Shown here one piece after another: positions 48,441-59,796 of a stretch of 64,000 nucleotides of DNA. The notes below the pieces were generated by a model. It saw only the letters and a list, made by a program, of their open reading frames with translations. It ran no database searches and was not told the DNA's origin. The stretch's first letter is position 1; the number at the start of each line of letters is the position of its first letter. The translations under genes and the position numbers were made by a program. Source of the DNA: Marisa cornuarietis (lineage: Eukaryota; Mollusca; Gastropoda; Architaenioglossa; Ampullariidae); contig SMMW01000019.1 of NCBI GenBank assembly GCA_004794655.1, positions 2,082,001 through 2,146,000 on the forward strand, in the 5' to 3' direction.

Positions 48441-48545
48441 GAGGGGTGGTTAGTAAAACACTTCCTTTAAGCTCACAAAGTGAGAATGGGAAAGCATCGG
48501 GTTCACATCCCGAGTTGGGGAATGCACTTTTCTTTCTGGATGTTA
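48441..48545 (+). mobile_element. tRNA-derived SINE fragment
   Basis: A degenerate A-arm (GGGGTGGTTAGTAAAACACTTC) is followed by GCTCACAAAGTGAG and a B-box-like ATCGGGTTCACATCCCGAG, then a body that begins TTGGGGAATGCAC. Order and spacing fit a tRNA head. No TSD identified. Confidence 0.5.
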
Positions 48546-48849
48546 AACCTTTTCACAGAGACACTTTGATGTTTTCCCACGTCCACATTCCTTTCCCAGC
48601 ATAGTGCGAGATCACCTTTCGTTAGTAGTATTCTAACGAACCAGCTCACCAGCCAGTCACCTGAACACTTTTAACAAGGACAACGGACGTTCGGCCCTGT
48701 ATCAGTGATAGGTAAGGGTTATCACGTAGATACGTCACCCACCACACTGCTGTCACAAACCAGTAACAGCTGGTTAGTGCGTTTCGTTCGCAGTTTTGCT
48801 GCTAAACTCACCCCATCCGTTAGTTATTTCATAACTATTATTAGACGTG

Positions 48850-49000
48850 TGTTATAACATGATCACTAGGTGTTTACTATAACCACTTTGTCGGTCATTT
48901 ATCATAACCTAATATTTCGACGTTCATTACAACCACTTTGTCAGCCATCATAGTCTGAAAGTTGGACGGTTATCACAATATGACTTTTAGACTTACTTCA
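48850..49000. repeat. Decayed array with TTATAACCACTTTGTC units
   Basis: Imperfect units of about 38-45 bp with ATCACAATA/ATAACC and ACTTTGTCNGNCAT words. Confidence 0.5.
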
Positions 49001-50653
49001 TAAACTAGCAGCAACGCCGCCTTCTTCTTTAGCTGCACTCGGGATGTTACTTGAGAGGACATCTAAGCTTACATCACCACTTCGTTGACAAGCTAATGGT
49101 TTTCAATTTTCATCGTATGATGGGGGCAGATAGATGAGAGAGGGAGAGAGACAGACTGGGGGATATAAGAGAGAAGAAAGCTGTAATAAAATAGGAGAGA
49201 AAAAGGACGGAGACTTTCTAACGATCTTACAGTGGCGGCAGACAAGAGGAAAGAAAAAAGAGAAAAACAGGTTAAGAGAGGATTCAGAGCGACGACAAAG
49301 ACCGGATGGAGAAATTACACCGCTTAGTGCTACCCTACTCCCCCTGCCCTTTACTACTTCACACACACACACGTACATGCACATGCACGCACAGAGAGTG
49401 GGAGGGAGTAGGGTAAAGAAAACACGCGGTATCTAAGGTCACTATGCACACCAAACAATGTGTCATGACTTCAGATCCAAGCAATCGTTTCTTTACTAAA
49501 ACGTCGAAACGTGAACAATCAGCAGTTACGACAGCCAACGATTTTTGGTCATGTGATCCGACGACAGCGTCAGACAACGGTCTTCGTGGAGCAACAGGTG
49601 TCTCAAAAAAAAAAATAATCTCGGAATGGTATTGATTTGTGTCGTTAACAGCGTAGGCCGCTACAGGCGACAAGGAAAATGTTGAAGTAGGTCGTTGCTA
49701 CTGCGATCTAACAAAACATCTCTTTGGGCGAAGAGACTGGGCTGGTGACACATACGCAGATAAGCAGGCGAAAAAGGGTTAATAGGTTTTTGGGGAGGAG
49801 GGGGTTGGTGTTTTTTTTCCCCCTACCCGATCTAATTATCTTTTGGATGTCTGGACTAGTGGGATTCTTGGACTAGATGAAGCAGCTTGAGGATAAGGTT
49901 AATGATTTTTGTTTTAAACGGCATGTTACATTTCTCCTCTTTGTTGAAAGGACCGAGACCCCAGGCATGTGGGTTGTTGGAAAGATCGCTTTAAGTAATA
50001 GATGTGCCATGGTTTTCTTTCAAGATACGCATAGCGGTCACTTCAGGATAAAAGCAAATAGCGAAAGTTAGAGTCGATGATGATGGATCATCATCATCAT
50101 CACAGTAATCCTCTTTTTCTCGGTTACACAGTTAACACACAGACACACATTCTCTCTCACGCACACAATTGTGTTCACACCTACCCACAACTACTTACAC
50201 ACAGATGTTTTATTGTGCCTCCTCTGGTGGACATTGCCCTTAACTATTGATCAGGAGGTTACTTACTTGAGGTCTACTAGTAACTAAAGGAGAGGGTTGT
50301 ACTTTGCCTTTCACGTCTGGTCCTAGTCACGGCGGACCCCTAACATTCACTGCCCCCAAAACGAGGCTATGGGATCCTTTACCTTTACATTTGTTAATAT
50401 TTGCATCTATCATCGTCAGATGAATTCATTCATCTGTCTCGAAGTCGGGTAAAGACTTCAAACAAGCTGGGTGCCATGTTGTCGTCGTGGGACGAGAGGA
50501 CAACTATCAGACATAAGACCTAGAGAGCAATAAATCCGTTACTTGGAGATTACAGTCACCTTGGAACGCAGGGCCTCGGGTGGAGGTAGGGGTTCATTTA
50601 CACTACCATGTGAACAGTATCTGAGAGTCTGAGATGAAGAGCCGGTACCCCCT

Positions 50654-50655
<2 letters not shown>
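49001..50655. other. Non-coding stretch with a SINE-like tail
   Basis: GA-rich DNA lies at 49130-49300. At about 50366-50394, GCTATGGGATCCTTTACCTTTAC resembles the 3' tail of the 11.9 kb SINE, suggesting a diverged SINE 3' end. No B box was found upstream. Confidence 0.3.

Positions 50656-50712
<57 letters not shown>
50656..50712. repeat. (CA)n microsatellite
   Basis: Perfect CA run of about 57 bp, ending 11 bp before the palindromic element. Confidence 0.97.
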
Positions 50713-50716
<4 letters not shown>

Positions 50717-50723
50717 TCTAGTT

Positions 50724-51292
50724 TTAAAGACCAACCTGAATGGTTTTCGAAGTTTTCATATATCGGTAGATACAGGCGATATAGACCTAACCTGTAAATT
50801 TTAGCCTCCAAAACCCATCCGTTAATTAATTATCCGCTACGATTCGTACTTACGATCAACAAGCGTCGCTAACAGTGTATACGTCACACTAGTGCACCAT
50901 TCACCACACTGACAGCAGTCAACACCAAACAGAGAGAGAGAATGAGCGACAGTTGGGATTATTCGGACGCTGAAAGTCTGTATTTCTCGTGGTTTTGAAA
51001 AACTGCTACTTTAGCACGAGAAATGAAGACTTTCACGTCCGAATAATCCCAACTGTCGCTCACTCTCTCTCTCTGTTTGGTGTTGACGGCTGCCAATGTT
51101 GTGAATGGTGCACTAGTGTGACGTAGTACATTGTTAACGGCGCTCGTTGATCGCAGGTGCGAATCACGTACTTTGCTAGCGGATAATTAATTAACGGATG
51201 GTTTTTGGAGGCTGAAATTTACAGGTTAGGTTTATATCGCCTATATCTACCGATATCTGCAAAGAACGCAAACCATTCAGGCTGGTCTTTAA
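50724..51292. mobile_element. Fold-back palindrome of about 570 bp
   Basis: Two arms (about 50724-50991 and 51015-51292) are inverted copies with roughly 85-90 percent identity by eye around a loop of about 23 bp. Outer ends read TTAAAGACCAACCTGAATGG and, inverted, TTAAAGACCAGCCTGAATGG. TTAA stands at both termini, compatible with a TTAA target but also part of the palindrome. Inside, a (GA)n block and GTGCACCATTCAC are preserved in both arms. The structure fits a fold-back/MITE-type element. No coding capacity. Confidence 0.9.
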
Positions 51293-51600
51293 CCAAAGAT
51301 GTTCATCTCCTTGTATTTCACCTGCCGCAAAGCTAGTACAAAGAACCGTAACGAGTGTAAGCGCTGTGATGTCTGCTGTCTGCAATCTTGTTGTTATTTT
51401 CTTTATTTTCGTTGCTTGTTGTTTTACTACTTCATCTTCTTCCTCCTCCCTCTTCTTGTCTTGCTTTTCTTTTCATCGCTTTGTCTCTTCCTTCTCCTCC
51501 TTAATATTAGTATTGTTGTTGTTTTCTAATTGTTTTGTTCTCCTCCGTCTTTGTCTTATTTGGCGGCCTCCTTGTAAGTGCCTATGACCCGAACTTATCA

Positions 51601-51675
51601 CTCGTTATCTTGGTTAAGGACGCGTTCTCATGCATTCACTAAGTCCTGCACTGGGATCGACTCCCGTCCTGCAGA
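51601..51675 (+). mobile_element. tRNA-like SINE head fragment
   Basis: TTGGTTAAGGACGCGTTCTC (A-arm-like) is followed by a B-box-like CTGGGATCGACTCCCGTCC at tRNA spacing. Body and tail not clear. Confidence 0.4.
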
Positions 51676-51997
51676 AACCTTGCCGGTGTTGCCACAACGG
51701 CTAAAGAAAGTTTCTTCTCAGGTTGAGGTAACTGTCTCAAACTCTCAGTCCAGCATGAAGCCATTATAAAAATTCAGAAATTAGAAGTTACAGTGTTGGG
51801 AGTGATGTCTGGTCATTTTATTGTTAATGCAGCAAATTTCAGTCGCATTATGACACTTGGTTGCAATTATAAAATTAAGTCACTGACTTAATGCTGCGTA
51901 CATAGTGTCTTCAGAAGTCTTAAATTGATTTTTTTTCTTTTTATTTAGCCAAAGACGATTACATCCACTGTATCATAATAGATCGTCTTTACAGTGT

Positions 51998-52001
<4 letters not shown>

Positions 52002-52059
<58 letters not shown>
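52002..52059. repeat. (GT)n microsatellite
   Basis: Perfect GT run of about 57 bp. Confidence 0.97.
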
Positions 52060-52060
<1 letters not shown>

Positions 52061-52505
52061 GTTTTCTTAGTTTCTGAAGCACGTGTACCTCCACATGCGT
52101 CCAAGCGGTGGTTGCTCCATTTCATTAATCGCTTACCCACGGGCACTCATACAGATAACAAAGTCATCAAAATGCAAGATAAAAATTAATATTTAAATAT
52201 TAAAAACAAAACCAAACAAACTTTGTCGGGCTTCAGCAAAGCAAAGACTTCCTCCCCATCCTCCAAAACCCCCTACTTTTTCTACCAACTTCTGCCCAGG
52301 TGAATCAGCCTACCTGTCCGTAACGTCTTCCCGACCCTGTCGTTAGGCTCAAAACTTCCTGCACAGGTGCCACACTGCAGATGACGTAAGCAGTGACGTC
52401 ATCAAGCGATTTCCCTCCTCTGAGTCATTGCAGACGAGGGAGGGAGATGCAACCGACGAGCAGTTGTGTGTGTGTGTCAGTGTGGATGGGCAAGCTCGAG
52501 AGATC

Positions 52506-52508
<3 letters not shown>

Positions 52509-52561
<53 letters not shown>
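52509..52561. repeat. (GT)n microsatellite
   Basis: Perfect GT run of about 53 bp. Confidence 0.97.
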
Positions 52562-52568
<7 letters not shown>

Positions 52569-53240
52569 AGGAGAGTTCTTGTTTGTGCATGTTTTTAATT
52601 TATTTAGAGATGTGAGTTTGTGTGTGATCGCTGGACCTCTTTGCAAAATGTACCCAATGTTGAGTCCTAAAATGGAAAGTCTTTATGTCCTTGAGTTGTG
52701 GCAGGCCAAGCAGTGCGTAGCTGCGGACTATGTGAACTATGTTCACAAGAAATTAATTTCGCCTGGTCTGTAACCGTAACAAATCACATTTCATAAATAC
52801 ACTCTCGCGACTTTGTAGGCTCCATCAAAATAGCTTGCTTGCGAGTCGTAAATATTTACATCTCAGTTCAAGGCGGGGCCGCTCAATAGGGGAAAGTGAA
52901 GTTAGAAGGTGGAGGGGGAGGCGCCAAATTTCATTGAATGCCATGGAGACTGTTCAAACCGTTTGTAAGCAACGAAATCTGAAACGCTTGGAGCAGAGCT
53001 GATTAACGACGCAAACAAGCACTGACGCCATCCCCGACCCAGTCACCCGTTAATCGGGTATCCATTATTCCTGCATGAAAGACGACTGCTGATTGGCCGA
53101 AGTTTTTGTGCTTCGTTAGCGCTAACTGAGCACGTGATCATTTGACAGACCTGATGTTGCTATCATTTATCGCTATGAAATATAAACGAATTTGTCTCAA
53201 GCAACTGTTCCCATAATAAACCTGACATTGCCAACGATTC

Positions 53241-53310
53241 TTTTTTTTTTTTTTTTTTTGCCCCGCTTGTGTGTGTGGGTGTGGGTGTGTGTGTGTGTGT
53301 GTGTGTGTGT
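53241..53310. repeat. Poly(T) then (GT)n
   Basis: T19 run followed 8 bp later by an interrupted GT tract. Confidence 0.95.
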
Positions 53311-53526
53311 TGTGAAGAAGAAGGTTCCTTGCCGTGGGCGTACCAAACAACGGAAGTGACGGAACTGGTCAGGTGATTTAGTCAACAGGCCGTTGGTACC
53401 CAACCCGTCTTGAAGGAAATCTCAACTTCCACCCGTCAAATACGGGGCCGACACTGTTAAGTCTTCAACCGTTCATTAACATAAGATAGAACTAAGTAAA
53501 CTAGAGCTCAGGGTGGGTGAGCAGAC

Positions 53527-53529
<3 letters not shown>

Positions 53530-53600
<71 letters not shown>
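53530..53600. repeat. (GT)n microsatellite, about 35 units
   Basis: Perfect GT run of about 71 bp. Confidence 0.97.
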
Positions 53601-53602
<2 letters not shown>

Positions 53603-54799
53603 GGCGTGGGGTCGGGGTTGAGCGTGTGGGAGGGAGAGTCTTATCATTCGTCCCTCTGAAGGGTATATAACCTTTCTGCACTAGCTTGTGGCGGAGGCAC
53701 AATTTTTCTACTGAGTAAACTGCACCGTGATTTCGAACAACCGATAGTTTAATATTTATTTAGTTGTCTGTCTGTATGTTCGCCCATTTGGTCATTCGTT
53801 TGCTTGCTCGTTAGTTCATTGGTGTGTTCGTTCTCTTCACCTACCAAAATATTAGTAATGCGCACCTGGAATTCCCAAGTTCACAAAGTTTATTCTGTAA
53901 TCCTTTCGCTTAAACGACTGGATTTTACTCATTTTAAACTTAAAACTCAAAGGCCATTTCCATGTGCTTGATTGTTTGAATTAATATCTGGTTATGTTAA
54001 TTAATCAAATTTATTGATTTGTGAAAATGAACATTTTATTTTAGGTCTTTACAAAGGTAAAACTTTTTACAAATGTACCACTCAAGACATTTGGAATAAA
54101 TAAATACAAAAATTAAATATACCTATCAGCAAAACCTTTTTTGAAATCACTAAGTTAGCCAAAAATATAAATGTATAAATCGGACTGAGGTGCAAAACTA
54201 AACACATCACTATGCTCTTAGTGTGTGGTCACACACGCACGCACGTATACGTGTGAGTGTGTATGTCTATGTTTTTATTATATATCTATTGTTGTGTTAG
54301 TTTGTGCACGTGTGTGTCCGTGTGTCTGTATGTTTTAAGAGCAGTTGAAAATCTCCTGCAACAGTTACATACCAAGGTAAGCACGATGGGGGTAAAGGTA
54401 TTATTAGACCAGGCATGTTAGTGCAAGTATACATGGAAGGGAATTGTCCTTTGTAGGAGCGGCAACAGGTGGGCCTCACGTCATTTGTCACGTAAAACTC
54501 AAAACACACCTGCGAGTGCAAAGGTCATCCCACGTGCATCCCACACATCCCACTCATCCCACAAAATGTCTTCGGTGCGTGTGTGTGTGCTTCTTCTCAG
54601 ACTCTTACTCATTTTGCAGTGAAAACATATAAAATGTTTCTTCTTGTTTAAAAAAAACAACAAAGTTTTTGTTCCTGTCTTTCTATCCTTTTTTCTCTCG
54701 TTAGTTCTCTGTTTCTCTTTTTTATCTCTCTGTTGCCTTTCTGTTCTCTCTCTCCATTTGTTCTTCTTTCTCTGTGGGCGGTCCGAAGGAACAACAGTT
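53601..54799. other. AT-rich non-coding stretch
   Basis: A small CATCCCA repeat lies near 54525-54562. Nothing else recognised. Confidence 0.5.
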
Positions 54800-54950
54800 A
54801 AAGCCTATCCCGAAGAGAGTAAAGATTTGCTGTGCTGGGTTCATATCTCACTTCGGGCACACTGTTATTCCTCTGCATGTGGGACCCGTTTGCAGGACTG
54901 GCTACTTTGCCGCGAGTTAGCCCGAGCTGCTGACTTAACGTAAAAAAAAC
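54800..54950 (+). mobile_element. tRNA-derived SINE, B box and body
   Basis: A B-box-like GTGCTGGGTTCATATCTCAC is followed by a body with CTGCATGTGGGACCCGTTTG and CAGGACTGGCTACTTTGCCG, ending at an A-rich ACGTAAAAAAAACC tail. The upstream A arm (about 54800-54830) is poor. The head-body-tail order supports a SINE of a different family from the 11.9 kb copy. Confidence 0.5.
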
Positions 54951-56510
54951 CTCCCCGCCCTCCTCTTATCAACCTCTTTCTCTGTAAAACCTGACAAACG
55001 CATGTATACCATGTCACTGGGTAACCATATCCAGTACAACGGATCTGTTGGAATAAAAAAGAAAGAAAAGTTATGAACATTTCAACCTACACTTCCGATC
55101 CGTCAGCTTTGGTTTGAACTCAGCGTGTCACTCAGTCTGCCCCGACAAAAACAGATGAGCGATGTTAAAGGCGGTCCTCAGACGGAGCCGACATTGTGTT
55201 TCTTATCATTATGTCCATCATTGTGATGTAATGACGGTTAATATAAAATCTGCTGCTTACACTTCAAAACGTCACTACAAGATAATTTCAACATGTACGA
55301 TCATGAAATTTGTGTTTAGCCTCTACTGAAACCTGTAGCCTCTTACATTTGAACCCCAGACGTGTATAGGTGGACTGCTGTCTGTCTGCCGAGACCAACT
55401 CCTCCGCTGTTAGTCTCGGCGAGCTTTAACAATGAATGTGACTAAACCGGATGCTTTGTAGACACCAGCCTCGTTTTATAACTTAACTGAAACAAAATTG
55501 TCTGCAAGCAGTCCAGTAAAAGAAGTCCGTGATTTGAACAGGTCCATATCGAATAAGCCTCTTGTAGTTAAGAGTCTTTATTTGACAGGTTCGAGAAGGC
55601 TTTTCGTGCGAATCTTCGGCGCCTTGCCAGCGGAGAAAAATATTTTAAAAATCCCCGTGGCAGCAAGTGATTGCACGAGAGACATGTTTTCACGTCGCCA
55701 TGCAGCACTTATCCGCGATACCTATGGGACTATCTATGACTATCTATGACTTGAAGAAGCTCGCCAGGTGCGACCAGATGTTAGATGAAGGTAGTAAGAC
55801 CTAATGACTTTGTGACGGTTGTTTGATATCAAGAGTGTCGAGTATCGCTGAGGAGACTTTATAAGTAGCTACCCCAGTGCTGTGCTTGATAAAGTGTTGG
55901 ACTGAACACAGCTTTCTGACATCCGTTGTCCTTGCGTTGCTCCAGTCTCTTTGTTCTTGTTTATACAGTTATTTTTGTTGGGTCTGGTTCTGGTTTGTTT
56001 GTTTCGTTCTGTTTGTTTGTCCAAAATCTTGTCCAGCTAGAGACAAGTTTATGAAATACGTTATTTTTCCGTTTGCTTTCAATAGAAAAACGAAAGATAA
56101 GGAAGATTTGTCATCGACATAATTTTAGGATTTGTCTCATAATTGATAAATTTTGATATAAAAATGTTTGATAAATTATGTGGTATGGGTACGTGCACAC
56201 GCAACCAAGAATTAAGTGAGAATGGGAGAAGGAGAGCGGGAGAGAAAGCACATTTGTTCAGAAAACCTTAATCCTTCATATAAGTTTCTAAAAAGGCTTT
56301 CGACAGATTCAATTTTAAAAGTAGGTTGTGTGAGAGAGAGAGAGAGAGAGCGCACGCAAAAGAGAGAGGGAACGTGATAGCTTGGGTGAAAGATTTCGTA
56401 AAAATGCACGGGAAAAAGGACAATAAAAACAAAAATCATGTTTACGGATCGAGTTTCCCTGTAAACAGGCGCTGGAGTCAAAATACGCGTCACGCATGGC
56501 ACCCTTCCCT
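54951..56510. other. Non-coding stretch
   Basis: An 83-codon open frame at 55498-55749 ends in a small tandem duplication (GACTATCTAT); no family recognised. A (GA)n run lies at 56332-56350. Confidence 0.35.
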
Positions 56511-57026
56511 CACTCATCCACCCGACCCCCGCCATAAAACCTCCTGGCGCTGTCGCTGAGCCGAGGGTGCAACAGGAGACGCCATCCCTTACCCCTCCCG
56601 GCAGACATCAAGCGGGGCTGGTGGTGGTAGTGGGGGGGGGCGGGGATCAAGCCGCGAAAACCTCTGACGTCAGTCAGGTAAGCGTTGTCGCTAGCGCCAG
56701 ACCTGTCGATCACTGTGCACCTTCGCAACGTGCAGGCGGCAAACCTTCCCCCACACCCCACACCTTCCCACCCCAGTCACCGGCTTTCCGGGTATCGGCG
56801 GCCCTGGAGCACAATGAGGCCGGAAGTGAAGTTTTTCCCACTGGCGGCGGAGAGTGCTGACGAACGCGCTGTTGACGTGGACGAGGTGATTGTCAGTCTA
56901 ATGAAACGCATCAAAGCGCGGCGACTTAATCGACACGGGGTGGGATGGGGGACCTTGCGAGGGGTAGTGTTGGGAGGATCTTTGGAGCAGGACCGTGAAA
57001 AATGTATTTTTTGTGGGTACGCTTGA
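56511..57026 (+). CDS. Candidate gene 5' end: CpG-rich exon, 99-bp intron, ORF
   Basis: A GC/CpG-rich block contains TGACGTCA (56665-56672) immediately before an excellent donor (GTCAG|GTAAGC at 56678). Ninety-nine bases later is an excellent acceptor (a pyrimidine-rich tract ending ttcccaccccag at 56776). An ATG at 56814 (CACAATGAGG) then opens a frame reading MRPEVKFFPLAAESADERAV and continuing DVDEVIVSLMKRIKARRLNR, to a TGA at 57024-57026. Possible donors lie inside it (GACGAG|GTGATT). In another frame the two exons would join in phase 0. The minus strand also has a plausible frame here, so strand is not proven. No homology recognised. Confidence 0.35.
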
Positions 57027-57223
57027 GGGTTGGAAGGCATAACCGCATGAATGAATCAACACACAGTGTGAGAAAAAGACGCACGAACACGTGCGCACGA
57101 GCATGCGCGAGTGAGGGAATGAGTGGTAAGCGTTCAGTGACGTCAGCATGTACGTCAGTGTTGTACGTGCGCCTGGCCGTTGGTCTTTGACGCGGAAGGC
57201 AAATATATTTGCGTCATTGAGTT

Positions 57224-57800
57224 ACTCTTCCGTGTGTAAAGACGTTTGTTGGTCTGTGAATGGGTGGACGGATGGAACGCAGTGTCACGTACAACTGCAT
57301 GGAGATATGCGAAGAAAGTACGCAAACATCCGCTCATGCGTAGACACACCTGTAAATGTTAGACAACAATCACAGACATGTACACACCTGTATATGTTAC
57401 AGACCAACCACCCTTATATTAAACAGCAAGCATATGTACAACCTGTGTGCGTTATAGAACAGTCACCTGATATGTCTGTATTAAAATAAAGTTTTTATTT
57501 AGCAATCGTATACGTTTACCTGTATGCGTTAAAGTACAATCATGCAGACACGCATATGTTTGTTATGTAGCAATCACAATCGCTGACACATCAAAATGTT
57601 GTACAACATGTGCATGTATTTTGTATTTGTGCGTCATGCTTCAATAATTAACAATCGCTTATACAGGTGGTTAGTGTGGGATAGAGGTATATTCTCGCTC
57701 CATTTGTAAGACGAGGTGTCACGTGGGCCAAACAAACAGCAAAACACTCATGTTTTTCCTTGCTTTACTCCAGTGAGTAGTGCTCTCGTCATGTTCCCCC
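57224..57800. repeat. Direct repeat copy A flanking the LINE (577 bp)
   Basis: The copy begins ACTCTTCCGTGTGTAAAGAC and ends TCTCGTCATGTTCCCCC, exactly where LINE sequence starts. It matches copy B (59797-60360) with three substitutions and two indels (10 and 3 bp). Its body holds irregular repeats of a CCTGTATATGTTA-type word and an AATAAA. Confidence 0.95.
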
Positions 57801-59796
57801 TCTTCTAAAACATTCATGCTCTATTGTAGTAGACTTTCTACATGAATTTTTTAATGAACTATTTAACAAGGGTGTCTTTCCAGAAAAATGGACAGAATCA
57901 ATAATGATAACATTATTTAAAGAAGGAGATAGGAGCAACCCTAATAACTATAGGGGTATTTCTATTTGCGATGTTGCTAGTAAAGCATATGGTTTCATAA
58001 TTAACAGTAGATTGCAAGAGTGGATGGATGAAAATCAGGTTGTAGGGGAATACCAATCAGGTTTTAGGAAAGGATACTCAACTGTGGACCATATGTTTAC
58101 TCTGTTGGGTTTGATTCAAAAACAGTTTGGTCTCAACCGTAAATTATACGTAGCATTTATCGACTTTGAAAAAGCGTTCGACTCAATAAATAGAAACTTA
58201 CTATGGAACGTTTTGCTAAAGAACGGGGTCCCAAACAAGCTGTTTAAATCTATTAAAGCCATGTATAATAATGTTAAAGTAAGAATCAGCTGTGGTGCAC
58301 AGTTAACCGACTACATAAACTGTACTAAGTGGGTAAAGCAAGGGGATGTGTGTAGTCCTGTATTATTCTCCCTCTTTATCAACGAAATGGCAATCAAGAT
58401 AATTCAGAATGGAAAACATGGAGCCTCCTTACCTTTGGATTATTGAGAGTTGTTTATACTACTATTTGCAGATGATGTTGTCTTGATAGCCGAAACAATG
58501 ATTGGGCTGCTAAACCAGCTGAATAACTTAAGCATAGCTGCATCTACCCTGGACTTAAATGTAAACTTAGAGAAAAGTAATATTGTAGTCTTCCGCAAAG
58601 GTGGGTTTCTAGGAGCAAGAGAACGTTGGACTTATAATAGTACTGTAATACCTGTTGTTAATGTATACAAGTATCTTGGATTGCTGTTCTCCACTAAGCT
58701 TAGCTTTTCAGCTGCATGCCAGGACTTGGCAAATAGAGGAAAAAGGGCTTATTCTTAATAATGAAAACTCTTAGATCTTATAATAACACAAGTGTAGATG
58801 TATTTTTAAAACTTTTTGACGCCCAAGTCCAACCTATACTACAATATGGTGCGGAACTCTGGGGACTAGACAAGGCATCACACTATTGTGAAGAGGTCCA
58901 CCTCTTTGCCTTAAAACTCTTCCTGGGGCTAGATAGCCGAACCCCAAATGACTTAGTGTATGGCGAACTACATAGACACCCAATTACCGTAAATTCAGTT
59001 AATAAATGTGCTCGACACTGGTTGAAACTAGTTAGAATGAACGATGACAGACTGCCACGCAAAATTTACAGAATGTTATTTGATTTAGAAACAAAAGGTA
59101 AATCAAACTGGGTATCTAATATTAAAAGAAAGCTATTTTCACTGGGGTTTGGTTTTGTGTGGTTAAATCAAGGGGTACAATGTGAAAGACTGTTTCTAAA
59201 CAAATTAAAAGAACGACAAGTTTTGTGTAGATGGCAAGAGTGGGAAGATCACATCAATAGCAGTGAGAGATTTTCTTTTTATTCTACTTATGGAATCTCA
59301 GGAGCTGTCAAAAAGTACTTACAAATAGATCTAGATTATTATCTGATGACAATTTTTGCTAAATTCCGACTGGGTGTATCTAACATTGCAGTCCATTACT
59401 TTAGGTATAGAAATTACACTACACTTGATCTTGTATGTCCATTATGTCAATTAAATGAGGAAGATGAAGTTCACTTCGTTCTAAGTTGTAAAGCCCTACA
59501 GCATCTTAGAATAAGATATATACAAAGAAAATGGTATACTAGTCCAAATAAATTTAAAATGAGTTTGCTGCTAGCCTCGTCAAATGAAAAAGTTGTTAAA
59601 AATCTGGCATTGTATCTCTTCCATGCTTTCCAGTTTAGAAAAACTGCAATAGAAGACAAATAAGCAACATATGAATGTTTGTTTTCTTGTAATTTTTACT
59701 CAATAACCATGCATAGATTTATGTAATATTGTACTGTTGTTGTTGCTCCCCCTTCAAAAAGGACAATGGCCCCATGAATAAACAACTTGAACTTGA
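57801..59796 (+). mobile_element. 5'-truncated LINE with near-complete RT and C-terminal zinc knuckle
   Basis: The element begins in the polymerase domain and reads HEFFNELFNKGVFPEKWTES (from 57841), then NYRGISI, a FIDFEKAFDS block (about 58156), KQGDVCSPVLFSLF and the catalytic FADD box at 58465-58476. It continues through the YKYLGLLFS block, PILQYGAELWG, and a C-terminal CPLC-x8-H-x4-C zinc knuckle near residue 225 of the last segment; the stop is at 59661-59663. Two lesions are seen: an in-frame TGA at 58444-58446 just before FADD, and a frameshift with stops at about 58756-58761. The 3' end is AATAAACAACTTGAACTTGA, a short TTGAAC tail. Endonuclease and ORF1 are missing. It belongs to a non-LTR group without RNase H in the visible part; exact clade not assigned. 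Confidence 0.93.
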
